Below, in pieces: positions 39,644-52,523 of a DNA stretch of 64,000 nt (the first letter of the stretch is position 1; each line of letters opens with the position of its first letter). Position numbers and translations under genes: made by a program. Origin of the DNA: Xylogone sp. PMI_703 (taxonomy: Eukaryota > Ascomycota > Leotiomycetes); NCBI GenBank assembly GCA_021399445.1, contig JAJTUQ010000007.1, positions 1-64,000 on the forward strand. The letters are read 5' to 3'. Under the pieces are notes generated by a model. It did no database searches. It was not told the DNA's origin and saw only the letters and a list, made by a program, of their open reading frames with translations.

Positions 39644-42177
39644 TTGAAGCTTGTATATTCAACTGGGGAAAGGCTGATCAGGTGGCCGAAACCAGGTGTC
39701 ATATCTGGTGTAGGCAAGGGCATCATTGCCTCTAGTACCGGTCTACTCCTCAAGACAATTGGTCTCACGGTTACGAGTATAGGATGTGTCTTAGTATTGG
39801 AGTTTCTGTGGTTTCTGCTATATTCAAAGTCATTTCGTCAGATTAAAAACTTGTTACGCTCTTCGGTTATTTTGTTGCCTAAAAAAGTCTGTATCGAGCA
39901 GTCCGCTGACTCTAATTTTAATATATCTGGAAAATTGACCCGTACATTAACATTGATGTGGGTAAACCCAGAGCGTGGCCCACAAGCCCGGAAGTACCAT
40001 ATCAAGGTGCTAACCAACCGAGTACATTATAGGCTGGCACAATGTCACCTATTGAGTTCGTACCTAGCTCATGGCCTCTGCAGAGCATTTACTAATTTGC
40101 AATCACATTTTAGACATGGCGAAGTCTACGTAACAGATGGTATGTATCCTAGAGTAAAATTTATGCCTTAGAGATGCTAATCTTACCGGATATCAGACGG
40201 TGGTGGTAAGTGCCTCTTAACTGGTGCTGAATTCTTTTATTCAACTCTTTCAGAGACGGATCTTGATCTCGGCAATTATGAAAGATACCTCCTTACCACA
40301 CTCACCCAGATCATAATATTACAACCGGCAAGATCTATCAGCATGACATTGAAAAGGAACGCGTCGGGCACTATCTTGGCAAAACTGTTCAAGTGTAGGT
40401 GTATGATTGAATATTTTTAAAATATGAAGCTCACGAACAGACAGCGTACCTCATATTACCAATGCCATACAAGATTGGATTGAGCGAGTTGCGAGGATTC
40501 CCGTTGACGATTCCGGGGCCGAACCAGATATTTGCATCATCGAGTTAGGTAAGTTTTGACTTCTTTGAGCTGAATATGGCGACTCACACAAAGAAAAGGT
40601 CGTACCGTAGGAGGTATCGAGAGTGCTCCATTCATCCATGCAGTCAGCCAGCTTCAGAGACGGGCCGGTAAACTCAACTTTGCACAGATCTATGTCAGCT
40701 ATGTCCCCGCGTTGCCGTAAGACTTTCCACATGATGAAGAAACAATAACCAAGACTAATGACAAGTTAGGCCAGGGCCTGGTGGTGAGCAAAAGACAAAG
40801 CCAACACAGAAGGCGGTTAGCGGCGTCCGGTCCGCCGGCCTGAACCCAGACTTTGTAACTATCACTTTTCCTTTCCATGGGAGGCTAAAACTGAGGATTT
40901 GTTAAATTAGATTGCCTGCCGTTGTGAGCAGCCGCTGGAGGAAGCTACAATCAGCAAAATTGCCAACATGTGCCAAATGGAGCGGAACCAAATCGTGGCT
41001 GTGCATAATGTGTCGACAACCTACCATGTACCACTGCTTCTCGAAAAACAGAAGCTGCTTGGTACACTCAGTGAGCTCCTCGGCCTCTCATCCGTTCAGC
41101 GGCCAGTTGCAAGGGTGAGAATGGTGGTCGGATGTGGAAGGACTGGGTCGGCCTCGCCCATGGTCAAGTTCACATGCACGATACGGTATCAATCGCGTTG
41201 GTAGGAAAGTACACCTCGCTGCATGATGCTTATATCAGTCTCAGCAAGTCTTTTGAGCATTCATCCATGTGCTGCCGTAAGAAGCTCAAGCTCGTTTGGG
41301 TGGATGCCTCACACCTGGAAGATCAGACAATGGAGGTTTCCCCAGCCGATTTCCACAAGGCATGGCATGATGTCTGCACGGCTGATGGTGGTAAGTGGAT
41401 CAAAATACCCTATTTTCCATTTGATAATAATAACAAAAAAGAATATAGTCTACGTCCCTGGCGGTTTCGGTGAACGCGCTTCGCTGGGCATGATCAAAGC
41501 GATTACGTGGGCATATACTAAGAAAGTACCCTTCTTAGGAATCTGCCTCGGCATGCAACTCGCTGTTATCGAGTCGAAATGTTACAGGAATCGAGGATGC
41601 CGGCAGCGAGGAGCTACATCCAAATACCAAAAACCACGTTATTATCTACATGCCCGAGGTCAGTTTCCCTGTTCTTGCTACTCACAATATGAAACTTGTT
41701 GACTTGCGAGTTACTGACAAAACATCCTCAGGTTGACAAGACTAAACTCGGCGGTATAATGCGACTAGACAAGCATCCCTGTATTTTCCAGGAGGGCACT
41801 GAGTGGTCGAAGTTGCGTGCATTATACGGGTCTGCGCCCCAGATCTTAGAGCGCCATCGTCACCGGTACGAGGTCAATCCAACCATGGTAGACCAGCTCG
41901 AGAAGGCCGGACTCGCCTTTGTCGGCAAAGACGCCAAGGGCGAGCGTATGGAGATTATCGAGATCTGTAATCATCCCTGGTTCGTAGCCTCGCAATATCA
42001 TCCTGAATACCTGTCATGGGTTTTAAAGCCTTCCAAGGTTCGTTTCTCCTTCCCCCAATTCCTCCCAGCCTATCCAATGATTACTAACGTGGAGATATGC
42101 AGACGGTGCTAGAATTCTTCGGGGCTGCAGCGGGGTGCTTAGATGAAGTTACGAAAAGGTTGAAACAGGAAGCATAG
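39644..42177 (+). pseudogene. Decayed second copy of CTP synthase
   Basis: Pieces of CTP synthase (UTP + ATP + Gln to CTP) appear in order on the plus strand. The P-loop block G-V-I-S-G-V-G-K-G-I-I-A-S-S-T-G is near 39695. L-D-L-G-N-Y-E-R-Y follows near 40266 and I-T-T-G-K-I-Y-Q-H near 40320. A worn G-R-T-V-G-G-I-E-S stands where G-G-T-V-G-D-I-E-S is expected (about 40594), and N-V-S-T-T-Y-H-V-P-L-L-L-E-K is near 41015. The glutaminase nucleophile block [10 protein letters not shown] is near 41535 and Q-Y-H-P-E-Y-L-S near 41995. Several introns survive. However, the K-I-D-P-Y...D-A-G-T-M-S-P catalytic stretch is replaced by about 330 nt of unrelated sequence, no ATG starts the frame, and frame changes recur. 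It cannot make an active enzyme. The working housekeeping copy must be elsewhere. Confidence 0.8.
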
Positions 42178-45100
42178 AAAGCGGGTAGTCACAAGGGAAT
42201 CTAGTAGCTACTTGATGTGTGGCTTTTTAGATAAGACAGTTCCTAATTACAAATTAGAGGTTATAAGAGTAAAACTATTTTGTAAATGCCAAATAAAAAG
42301 GAGGGGGCTCTAAAACAAAAGGGAATAGATGGATAATTTAAAATAAATAATCGTTACAAGTTACTACTGCACCTCACAAATTGTCCTGCAGACGCACACG
42401 CACACGCTGCGCTACTTCGGTATCCACTGAGATTGTGCTGCTTGCAGCCCCTGATCGCCGTCAGGGGGGAGTAATCCCAGTTAGTATAACCGCCTTGTTT
42501 TATCTAAGATGAGTTCTCAAAGCGTTTATTTTCCTATGGTTGACTTGGACACTGCAAAGCATAGATAAAAAGGTTTTAACTTTGCAGATTCATCTGAGCA
42601 GAACCTCGTTTTACAGTGCGCTGGCTGCTATAGTGAAAGTTAATTGAAGAGAAATCATGGGTTGCTGATTAGTAGTACAATATAATCATCCATATATGCA
42701 ACTGTATTCATGCCTTTGTTTTCTTAACGGTCAAACTGAAAATCTTTTCGAAACTCAAACAATAAACATGACGTTAATCACGAGAACAACGTATACTTCA
42801 CCCGGTCTATTATTTGTATTTAGAAGCAATTTGAATATATACCCTTTTTGTATTTTGTTTATCGTCCATTTTTCGTCTTAGCTCCGTGTTTTCCTCACAG
42901 CTCTCGGTCAGCATACACTCCAGTCCAACCATTTTCAGAAAAGAAGTTTCCAGTGCATAATCATTCTAATAATTCTCCGTATCATTGCGGACAGGACATT
43001 TTATTGACTTGAAAGGAGCTCATATACTTGCCACATTTACGAGCATTGGCTCATTACGGATGTTCTTCTTAGCTTCGATTCTGGGAGTGTCACTGTCACG
43101 TTTTCTGAGTCCCTAGCTCTGGTAACTTGCTCCGTTTCCTTATTTGAAGTGGGCACGCTTTTACCTGCTCTTTACAGGAGAGTGGGAAATTTGCAAAGTA
43201 TTCTAATCATACTTTGAGTATCTGGTCCTGAGTCTAGGCCATATCGCTCTTCTCAGACATAGGTCACATGATTCCAGCCTCGGAAAGACCTCGGCACCCC
43301 AAAGCCCTACTGTCACCCAGCCTTGTTAGAACTTTCTGTTGCAGATCACACTCACGGTCACGATCACGTTAGGCAAAAGGCAGAAGGCAAGATCCTGCGC
43401 CTCGGCCGCGTATCCCCGGAAGTGCATCATGCCATGCGCGTGTCGCACGTGCAGTCTGCCCCGGACTGGTGCAAAAGGACGAGACTAAACTGTAATGCTT
43501 GGGTAGAATCCGAGCCCCAGAGTGTCGGGTGGTCGCGAGATTTGAGGTTGTACGATGCGATGTATGGGCGGCAAAGTAAAACGCGGGGAAAAGGAGGAGA
43601 AATGTTCGCAAGGGTGATGAAGGAAGGGGTAGAGAAATTGGTGGAGGAGAGATGAGAGATGGTCAGCGGAGTCCCGGATATACACCGGGCGCGGCAGAGG
43701 AGTGAAGGTTCTAGCCCTAAGGGGACAGAACACATAACCCGAGAAAAGGCCTTGGATCGGGACTAGTTTGGAGAGAGTCGTGAGGAGATGGTGATGGGAA
43801 AAGAAGAGTGACGGGGACCTACGCGTGTCATCCCCGTCGCTTCTAATTGTGGATCGTGGTGGCCGTGGAACTGGAGAGTAATTGATCGTGCATGATATTT
43901 CTCGAAATGTATAATTGATTGAAGATGTATGTAGCTATCTACAAGTACTTGCAGTACCTGGGTACAGACAGAGCATAATTGACACGGCCGTTATCCACGT
44001 GCAGCAGATCGTGGTTGGCGCCCGGGCAGAAGATCTGTTCTTGGGGTTCAGGTGTTGTGGGGCCCCGCAGCAGTGAGGTCTGGCAAGAGGCACAGTACTG
44101 TATGGCACTCAAGCAACGGCCATCTGCAGTACAGTAATAGTCTCTGGCGGAGGGCATTACTCCAATTGCTGCATCTCCCATCCAGCATCTAATAATACAC
44201 GACACCATGGCACGGCACCTAATTCTCCTTTGGGAATACTCTGTCCCCAACATTCTCCCTCTCGCTGTGATGCTCGCCCGCACTCTGCTTCTTTCTGCTG
44301 GTCGTGTGAACGCGTGCCGTCGTATTCTGGTGCCATGGACTGCCGACAGCTGCTGCTGGGCCCCGGCGCAGGGTGGCATTTGGGGCGCTGTGGCGGGAGG
44401 GCGCGAGGGGCCAGGCACAGGCTCTTCCCAGCCCGCCGCCTCAACCTGCTTCAGGCTGTTCAGGGCTGCTTGGGCTTTCCCCAGTCCGGGCGGTTCTAGG
44501 CGGCCAGTGCCCTGGAGCAGCACCAGTCGGACGCCCCCAAAATCTGACGCCCGCCACCATCCACAGCACCACTCTGGCCACTGCAACGCACTTGCAACCA
44601 CCATGGCTCCATTCCCACCCCGGCAGCCAGCACCAAGCATTTCTTCGTCGGCTCCAAGCTGCGAATGATTCCTAGACTACTTCTCCTCATTTTCCGTCCA
44701 CAAGCCACACACGCGCGCTTCTTAACGGCTGCTCTTCTCGGTCCGACGTGGATCGGCACGAGGGCTGGAGTCGTTTCTCACCGCGGAGTCGAGGAAGTGA
44801 GCAGCAGCTGGGGGCGGGTGTGCTTCTTGGCTTCTGCGACCAATTCACCGACTGCTCGGGAGCCCCTCCCGAACAAACCCTGCCCGCTGCGACTCGATCC
44901 GCTGCATCTGCCACTGCTGGAGGACCCGTAACTGCGCTGTACTCTGCTGTACTGCACTGTAACTGCACTGGCACTGGACCGCTACTCTTTCCTCTTCCCA
45001 GCAGCTGCTGCCACTCCAGCTTTGGAGCTCCTCTCGCCCTCTGCAACAGCAGCAGCAACCACCACCACCACCACAATTACCCCAGCCAGCAGCAGCAGAA

Positions 45101-45681
45101 AGGGAAAAGAAAAAAAAGAAGCTTCCTAGTCTGGGGATATGCTCACCGTCTCCAGCATCGGCGCTCTCCAATCACCACGCGCGGCTCCAGCCCTGGGTCC
45201 CCGTCCCAAGCCCAAAACCACACCCCGGACGGTGCTTTGCCGGCATAATATCTGGAGCGCGTCTGGGCTGCAAACGGAAAACGGGGACGGCTCCATCCTG
45301 TCCTGTCCTGGGCCATGCGCATCCACAATCAAACCATAAATCACTTTACCCATGATAACGCAAGAAGAAGAGCTGTTCACTTTCCATCCCCCTGGGTAAG
45401 ATCCAGCTCGTGCCTGCTCTCCGCGTTTCTCTACTTAAACCTCATCCCTTCCCCCCTCCCTGATCGTCCCCTTCTCCCCTTTCTCCACACCCTCCAGCCA
45501 ACCCACTTCTCTCTCCCCCAATCCAGCGGAAACTTTTTTTGCTCTGCTTGCTCTCCCAGTCACAGGGACAAGTATCCAGAAAAAGTGAGAGCCCATTTGC
45601 TCCCTCCCCCTTGTTGCTTCATTGAGCTCGGGGTTTGAGAATAACGAAACGAGAGTCAATTATTCTGACACGAACGCAACA
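42178..45681. other. Long, GC-rich upstream region of the sugar transporter
   Basis: Between 43300 and 45680 base composition rises sharply and long overlapping ORFs occur on both strands, but none has domain content or a consistent codon pattern, so they are probably by-products of high GC. Simple CCA and CAG runs lie near 45058-45100, and a C/T-rich tract at 45445-45535 precedes the transporter start, as is common at strongly transcribed Aspergillus-type promoters. Several CTGGGG-like CreA sites occur, for example 45131-45136. A non-coding transcript is possible. Confidence 0.45.
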
Positions 45682-47730
45682 ATGTCGGCACTCGAGGACG
45701 TCAAGCGGGAGACCGACGTCGCGGTCCACGATGAGTCCCTCAGTAAGCACAACGATGCTGCTGTGGCCGCTGCCGAGGAACACAGCATGTCCATCATGGA
45801 CGTGCTGCGCAACAACAAGCGCATCGTCTGGTGGTGTTTCTTCTTCAGTATGAGCGCCTGTGGTTGGTGAGTTGCCCTTTCTCTCTTTCTTACTTCTCTG
45901 CGCAGCTTCAATTGGCGCTCTGGAGCTTACTCCATGGCCCTTGCCTTACACGTGTGGGAAGCACGGTGGATGAATTATCCAATTTATCCAATATTGTGCA
46001 TGGACATGTGCACGGGCGGTGGCAATTGACGTGAGAGTCAGCAAGAATTGAAGATGGAGAAAAAGATAGAAATAAAGAGAAACTACAAAAAAAGCAGAAA
46101 GAAGCATAATGAGAAAGAATAATAGAAGAAACCTGGCTAACCATCTTGGAATCTAGGGGTTTCGATGCTCAAGTCAACGGTGCCATGATCTCGGTTCCTT
46201 CCTTCCGTCTCAAGTTTGGGTGAGTTGGGATTTTCTCTACTACAATCACGCGTGCCCCTTCAACAGCATTCTACCATGACAAAAAGAAAAGGCGAGTAGA
46301 AATGATTGAAAAAAAGAGGAAAATTGCAAAAAGAAATCCGCAAAAGGAGATATTCATACGACAGATCACGATTTGCTATAGTACCCTGATTAACAACATC
46401 ACTAACTCTTCTCAGCTTCCTCACCGCTGACGGCCCCGTCCTCGCTGCTCGTTGGCAATCAGCCTTCAACTCCTGCTCCTCCGTCGGCCAGTTCTTTGGT
46501 GGTTTCCTCTGCAGTTGGGTCTCGGATCGCATCGGCCGTAAATATGCCATGTTCATCGGTTTGGTCCTCGCCACGGGTGGTATCTTCGGCGAAGTCTTCT
46601 CCAACACCAACGCCCAGTTCCTCATCTCCAAGATCATCCTCGGTTTCGGTCTCGGCTTCTACCTGACCATTGGCCCGCTCTACGCATCTGAGATCTCCCC
46701 CGTCGTGCTTCGTGGTGTGACTACTGCCGGTGTTAACTTCGCTATTGTCATCGGCCAGCTCGTGTCCAACGCTGCCATCAAGGGCTTTGGTGATAGGACT
46801 GATACTTGGGCGTACAAGGGCCCATTCGCTATCCAGTGGCTCTTTGTCGCCTGGATCTTCGTCGGTCTGCCTTTCGTCCCCGAGTCCCCGTGGTACTACG
46901 TTCGTCACAACCGTCTCCAGGACGCTGAGAAGTCCCTGCAGAAGCTCTACGGTCCAGGTGTCGATGTGAGACCTAAGCTCGCCATCATCGTCAAGACTGT
47001 CGAGGAGGATATGGAACTCCAGGGATCTGCCACATGGCTACAATGTTTCCAGGGCACCAACCTCTCCCGAACGCTCGTCTCGTGTGGTGTGTTCGCCTGC
47101 CAGCACTTCACCGGTATCATCTTCGTGCTCGGTTTCTCCACCTACTTCTTCGAACTGGCCGGTCTCTCAGACAGCGATGCCTTCTCTCTCGGCGTTGGAG
47201 TTACTTCTACCGGTGTCGTGGGCAACTTGATCTCCTGGTACGTCCTGCAGCACTTCGGTCGCCGCAGCGGTTTCATCGCCGGCATGATCTCCCTTACCAC
47301 CGTCCTCTTCCTCATCGGTATCATGGACGTCATCCCCACTGGTGCCGCTAAATGGGTCCAAGCATCCCTTACCGTCGTCTACGCTCTCTTCTACCAGATG
47401 TCCATCGGTGCCATTGCCTTCTCCATTCTCGGCGAGACCTCGTCCTCCTCTCTCCGTGCCAAGACCATGGGTCTCGCAACTGCCACGCAATCCGTCTTCG
47501 GAACTGTGATCAACATCGTGGTCCCCTACCTCGTGAACCCAGATGAGGCGCACTTGAATGGAAAGGTCGGATTCATCTTCGGTGGACTGTCGTTACTCGC
47601 AACGATCGGGTGCTTCTTCTGGATCCCTGAGTTGAAGGGACGGACATTCGACGAGATCGACTATATGTATGCTCAGGGCATTAACCCGAGGAAGATGGGA
47701 TCCTATGTATTTAGCAATGGCGAGATCTAA
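45682..47730 (+). CDS. MFS sugar transporter with two unusually long introns
   Basis: Three exons, 45682-45866, 46157-46219 and 46416-47730, encode 520 residues. Introns are 290 and 196 nt, several times the local norm, both with GTGAGT donors and phase 2. Twelve membrane segments follow a ~45-residue soluble N-terminus. Sugar-porter signatures include D-R-I-G-R-K after helix 2, P-E-S-P-W-Y-Y-V after helix 6, F-G-R-R-S-G-F after helix 8, and P-E-L-K-G-R-T-F-D-E-I-D after helix 12. It is related to the permease at 23338 (shared P-Y-L-[IV]-N-P motif) and belongs near the maltose/alpha-glucoside branch. Codons end mostly in C, far more strictly than neighbouring genes, so it is probably highly expressed. 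It sits behind the GC-rich promoter region. Confidence 0.9.
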
Positions 47731-48933
47731 TGTGGATGGCGAATTTCATCCCTCTTTCCTCTTTTTTATTATTTTGATCTCTTCGAATAGGAGTGGATGG
47801 TAACACATCCATTCCTACCTGGAAAAGCTCAAAAATTACCAAAAGAGGACTACAGGGCTGAACTTTTCCCCATCCTTAATATATAAACTTCTCCATCATG
47901 TTTCCCTCCATAGCATAGGAAAAGAAATCAATGTATGAAATGAATATCATGGGAGTTTATTCTTTGTTTCCGACGCTTGTCTTGCATGATGTTTTTCACG
48001 TCTTAACCTCATGACTGAGATGATGAGATGAGAAAAAGCTTGATACCACTTAATTCTATATACTATTTTTGCGAAGAATATGAATCTTGACGTAGTAGTA
48101 GTTGTGAGATTGTAATGAGTAAAGCGAAGCCGTGCAATATGGACATTTCGCCCCTTATTGCACGCTGACTGGTAATACAACATAAGAAGGGCGCGGAGGC
48201 ATCTAATAATCACAGAGTGAGAAACTTCTCACTGTTTAAGTAAAAGATCTAACATGTACAGTACTAGCTTACAAATAATACCAGTCTCTCACTCAGGTGA
48301 CGAGATCTGATATGGTAGTAACAGTACCTCTCCAATCATTTCATATATTCACAAATCTTATGCTAATTAGCTTAACCGAAATAGGTGCCTCTGGATTACT
48401 AGATATAGATAAGTTTGTCTCGTTCGGGATGATATCCCCTGTCTAGTGCTGTGCGAATACTTGGCCACCGTACACTCCGTGAGGGGAGTGGCTCCTGCTT
48501 GTATATTAGGGGAGGTGAGGGAGGAGATCAATTTGTGTGTACTTACAGCAGTACTAGGTACCAATACACAATTTTCTTAGTGTAGATTCATAGTTGTGCT
48601 GTCCTAGCCGTATTTTTGGTTTCTTTTTGATCTGTGTACAACCAACTGTTTTGATAATTTACAGATGGGTCGTTCTCAGAGCAAAAGGAAACCTCCAGTT
48701 GCCTGGCTGCTTATACTGCTACATATCTGGGTTTTCTGGCAGTCGCATTGACGTATCGGCTAGAACAGATATCTTACAAATATTTTCAATATAATTTTCG
48801 AATTACTAATAAGACTGAATGTAAAGCTGTAATGCGTAGGGGTATCAGTATCAATATATCCCCTCGCTGATGGCTGTAGCTTTGTTGTAATCTGACACGC
48901 ATTAATTTATTATTATCCACTCTGAGTAGATGA
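47731..48933. other. Intergenic, no gene seen
   Basis: Sugar-transporter 3' region followed by AT-rich sequence. ORFs are short and unsupported. Confidence 0.4.
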
Positions 48934-49469
48934 CTAAACCCCAAGAGTTCCATTAGCAAGGTCAATAGCCTCCTGAACCAGTTTACGATCATCCTTGAAC
49001 GTCAGTCTTCGCAAAGCCTCATCATAACCATGAAATTCCACCTCAAATTTATCCTCCTCACATGGGCCAATCCCCTCTCCCTCATTGACAGCAGCCACCA
49101 ACCACCAAATGAATTTGACATCGCCCTCTCCGACGCGCCGCTGCTGCATTGCAATAGGCTCACAGATGCCCTTGTATGGCGCGCCTCGTCCGGCACATGC
49201 CCCGTTTCGACTGCAGGACAGACGCGGGAAAGCAAGTTCACGGGTAGCAAGCGGCAAGGGACGCCAGTCTCTTCGGTGGTTTCACGAATAGCAGTGGCCT
49301 GACGACACTCGCCCAGACTGCGGCGACCCTTGGGGAGAACATACTCGTCACGCTCGAACCGATGCAGGATGCAGATCTCGCGGGTTGAGAGTTGGAAAAA
49401 ATTGGTGCCTGCACTTTCGACGAACTGCTCTGATGTGTAAATCTTCGTGTCAAATCGTGAAGCTGCCAT
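48934..49469 (-). pseudogene. Nudix hydrolase gene with a single-base frameshift
   Basis: From ATG 49469 (M-A-A-S-R-F-D-T-K) the minus-strand frame gives a complete Nudix box G-R-R-S-L-G-E, seven residues, R-E-T-T-E-E-T-G-V, which matches GX5EX7REUXEEXGU and would bind the catalytic metal. After P-D-E-A-R near 49195 the homologous continuation, Y-K-G-I-C-E-P-I then V-K-F-I-W-W-L-V and F-H-G-Y-D-E-A, lies in another frame that runs to 48934. A one-base deletion in the local GCGCGCC run explains this. No splice signal fits. Unless this is a sequencing error, the product is truncated after the Nudix box. Nudix enzymes hydrolyse nucleoside diphosphates linked to other groups, and the target is unknown. 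Confidence 0.6.
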
Positions 49470-50852
49470 GATGACTTCGCTGCTTGATGCTGCGGATGTC
49501 ATTAGCAAGATCCATTTACTGATTGTGAAGCCTCACCCGGATCCTCACGAGCCCTATACTCGTATGTGGCGATTATGGTGGTTGAAGGAATTTTGAGTGC
49601 AATCGAGACAAAGAAAGTCGATTGTATGTGAATATTGGCTCCTAGGCGAGGTTCCAAGCGGCCTCGCTGTGTACCTGTAGAAAGCTTCAAGTAAAGTTAC
49701 CACGACATCCTCACAAGCATCTAACTCCATTGCAATTTCTACCTCATGCTTCTTGCTCTCTGGCACCTAACATGTCTCGTCCATATCGACTCCTTCTACA
49801 TCGGTGCTAGAACATTGAGCATGCGATTGCCTTCTTGCTCGACCGCCAAAAGCAACTATTACAAGACCAAGACACAAGGGTGGAGAGTTCATGGCTTTTA
49901 CACATGATCTAAGATGTGACCCTCTACGAAAAGGGCGACACAGTGAGCTTTCCCATGATTAGGTAAATAAAACCCGAGCTGCTAACTATCGGTGCTAGCC
50001 TCGCCCATCTTCTCCATTAAGCGCCAATCTTCCGACGCACCTTACAGTCAAAGCATCCTTAATCGCCATTATTTCCCATGCTTCCCTTAATTAGCATATT
50101 AGATATCGACTTGGCGAAGTGAAGTGGCACTGCTCCCTGATCGCTCGCTGCGGCTCGTTAGCAGATCAATTCCATAAACATGTCATCTAGCGAGCAGGGG
50201 TGTCTTAGCTGCATACCCGGTATATCATGTCTATGCGGCAAACGTTGTTCTTCATGGCCTTTGGCTCTGGATTTGCTGCGATTGGTGTGAAATGGGTTAA
50301 TTAGTTGACTTTGGCTTCGTAAAATAAGGGGTTAGCTAGTGCTGGGGTCCTGTGAGGGAGGATCGCCAACAATATGATGTTCGTTTGATAGGTTGATTTC
50401 ATATCCTGGTTGGTCAATTACGCTTCATTGTTCTTCACCGTACAACATCATAATAAAAGCTGAATCCTGAATCCTGAATCGAGGATGTGATCTACGTAGT
50501 GGACGCTGTGTTGTCGATGAAGCCATGGCTGTGGACTTGGTCAATTGCTCTGACTTCTGTTTCTGGCTATGAAACCGACGCTTTGAACAAGATTTCGCAA
50601 CATAATATGCTTTCTGATCCCGTCCGATGTCGTAACTATCAATTGAGCCTTGTAAGTGACGTGAGCAGAATGAGTTAGCATTTCTATATATAATGAGTTA
50701 CTTGTAGGATACTGCGTATAAGTATCGCCTCGAAGTCTTCGATTCTTCATCATCCTATACAACAAGATCACTTCATTTCAATCACATCAACATCCTTCTC
50801 ATTGATTACTACTCATAGATCAAACACTTCAGTGTGTCTCAGCGTGGACGCC
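49470..50852. other. Intergenic with a possible orphan exon
   Basis: A minus-strand stretch at about 49690-49900 reads K-K-H-E-V-E-I-A-M-E and D-V-V-V-T-L-L-E-A-F-Y, with an acceptor-like TTAG and donor-like GTACAC at its ends, which looks like an exon of a broken gene. An in-frame TAG interrupts it. No family recognised. The rest is non-coding. Confidence 0.3.
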
Positions 50853-52523
50853 ATGATTTTCCAAGGCAAATGCCACATTCTTCCGGCCGTGCTGCTTGCT
50901 GGCGTCACCACCATTGTGGCGTCTCCGGCTTCAGGCAATGGAAGCAGTACTCTCCACTGGAAGGACTGTCCCTCGTCTTATGGGTGGGCCCCCGGGCTTC
51001 AGTGTGCTGAGATGGAGGTTCCTCTTGACTGGGACAAGCCTTGTGGGCCGGGCATCACCTTGTTCATGAACAAAGCTCCAGCTAAAGACCCCAAGAAACG
51101 GATTGGGAGCCTAATTTTGAATCCAGGCGGGTAAGCAATGGATCTCGCACTATGAAACTTTGTTTTAGATCTACGTTTCTCATCACAGCACTGTATGATT
51201 GCTAAATGTTTGAAGACCCGGAGGCGCAGCTACCGAAACTGTTAATACATTCGTGGCTGATGAAATGGGATCTCCTGCTCTGCTGGAACATTTCGATTTG
51301 ATAGGCCCTAATCCGCGGGGTTGTCCAATAAGTACTCCGATTCGATGCAATCCGGATCTCTGGAACAAGCGCATGACGAGGTTCCCCAAGAATGAGACGA
51401 TATACAAGGAAGTGGTAGCACACTGGACACAGATCGGTCAAGATTGTATGGAGAGGACTGGGCCGAGTTTCAATTATTCCGATACCGTAAACGCTGCTCG
51501 CGATCTGGAAGCTATTCGCGTTGCGCTTGGTGGAGAGCCTCTTACCTACATGGGTTAGTGACCCAGTTTGTTGAGATTGATGGCCGATTGATATATCGAG
51601 GCCAACACCCCATATAAACGTTAAGATTGTTATTAACACTAAAACCAGGTTTCTCATATGGTACTGTGCTTGGATCTCACTACGCAGAGTTGTTTCCTGG
51701 CAATATTCGTGCGATGGTCCTTGACGCAAATGGTGATCACTCATACACAGGCACTCAATTCTCCATAGAAGAAATGAGAGATTACGAAATCGTTGTCGAC
51801 CATTTCACTGACTGGGCTGCTACAAACGAGACCTCGCCGTTGAAAGGCCAAGATGTCGGGAAATTGCTCGATGAGCTTTTCACAAACGCCGACAAGACAC
51901 CGGTCCCTGCTCCAGGTTGCAAACAAGACAACTCAACTACAAGTCCGTGTCGACCGGATGCGACTGGAGAAGAGATGAGGATGGCCATGCAATTTAAGAT
52001 TATTTTCCCTTTCAACTATCCAATACTCGCAGAGTACGTATATGAAGCGCTCAATGGCAACGCCACAGGTCTGTCTTGGGCCTGGTACACCGGACCTACT
52101 CACTCTGATTTCTCGCAAAACGCTATCTTCTGCCAGGACTGGCTGCATTCAAACACATGGACAGAGTGGGTTAACAGAGATAATCTTCTCCGCAGTGTGT
52201 CGCCTCATCTTCAAGGCGTTACGTGGTTTCCTTACGTGGAACTTATGTGTCAGGGTTGGCCTGCACCAATCACGACTCCTCAAAGGCCAACTAACATCTC
52301 CGGCACTTCTGCACCTATCTTACTGGTCAATGCACTCTATGATCCACAAAGTCCATATTCAATGGCAGTAACTCTGCAGAGAGGTATTGAAGGCTCGGTG
52401 CTCCTATCCCGGGATGGAGATGGACACAGCTCATACGCGGAGCATGGAGAAACGCAAAAGGCTGTGGATGATTACCTGATTAACCTGAAAGTACCAGCTG
52501 TGGGCACTGTGTATAAAACATAA
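50853..52523 (+). CDS. Secreted alpha/beta-hydrolase (TAP-like peptidase family)
   Basis: Three exons, 50853-51130, 51216-51553 and 51649-52523, encode 496 residues. Introns are 85 and 95 nt. A signal peptide spans about residues 1-24. The fold is the TAP/tripeptidyl-aminopeptidase branch of alpha/beta-hydrolases: oxyanion region N-P-G-G-P-G-G-A near residue 90, D-L-I-G-P-N-P-R-G-C near 120, nucleophile elbow G-F-S-Y-G near 206-210 (Ser208), acid in N-A-L-Y-D-P-Q, and the His in G-D-G-H-S-S near 465. The C-terminal TAP-like domain W-L-H-S-N...C-Q-G-W-P is present. It probably cleaves peptides or esters outside the cell. The second junction splits the nucleophile-elbow glycine codon. A scrap of a second copy of its 3' end lies at 53812-53906. 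Confidence 0.85.

Noticed and set aside
43939..44668. Long overlapping ORFs on both strands (233 and 153 codons)
   Set aside because: They mirror each other in a GC-rich stretch, have no domain, no splice logic and an amino-acid mix typical of random GC-rich translation.
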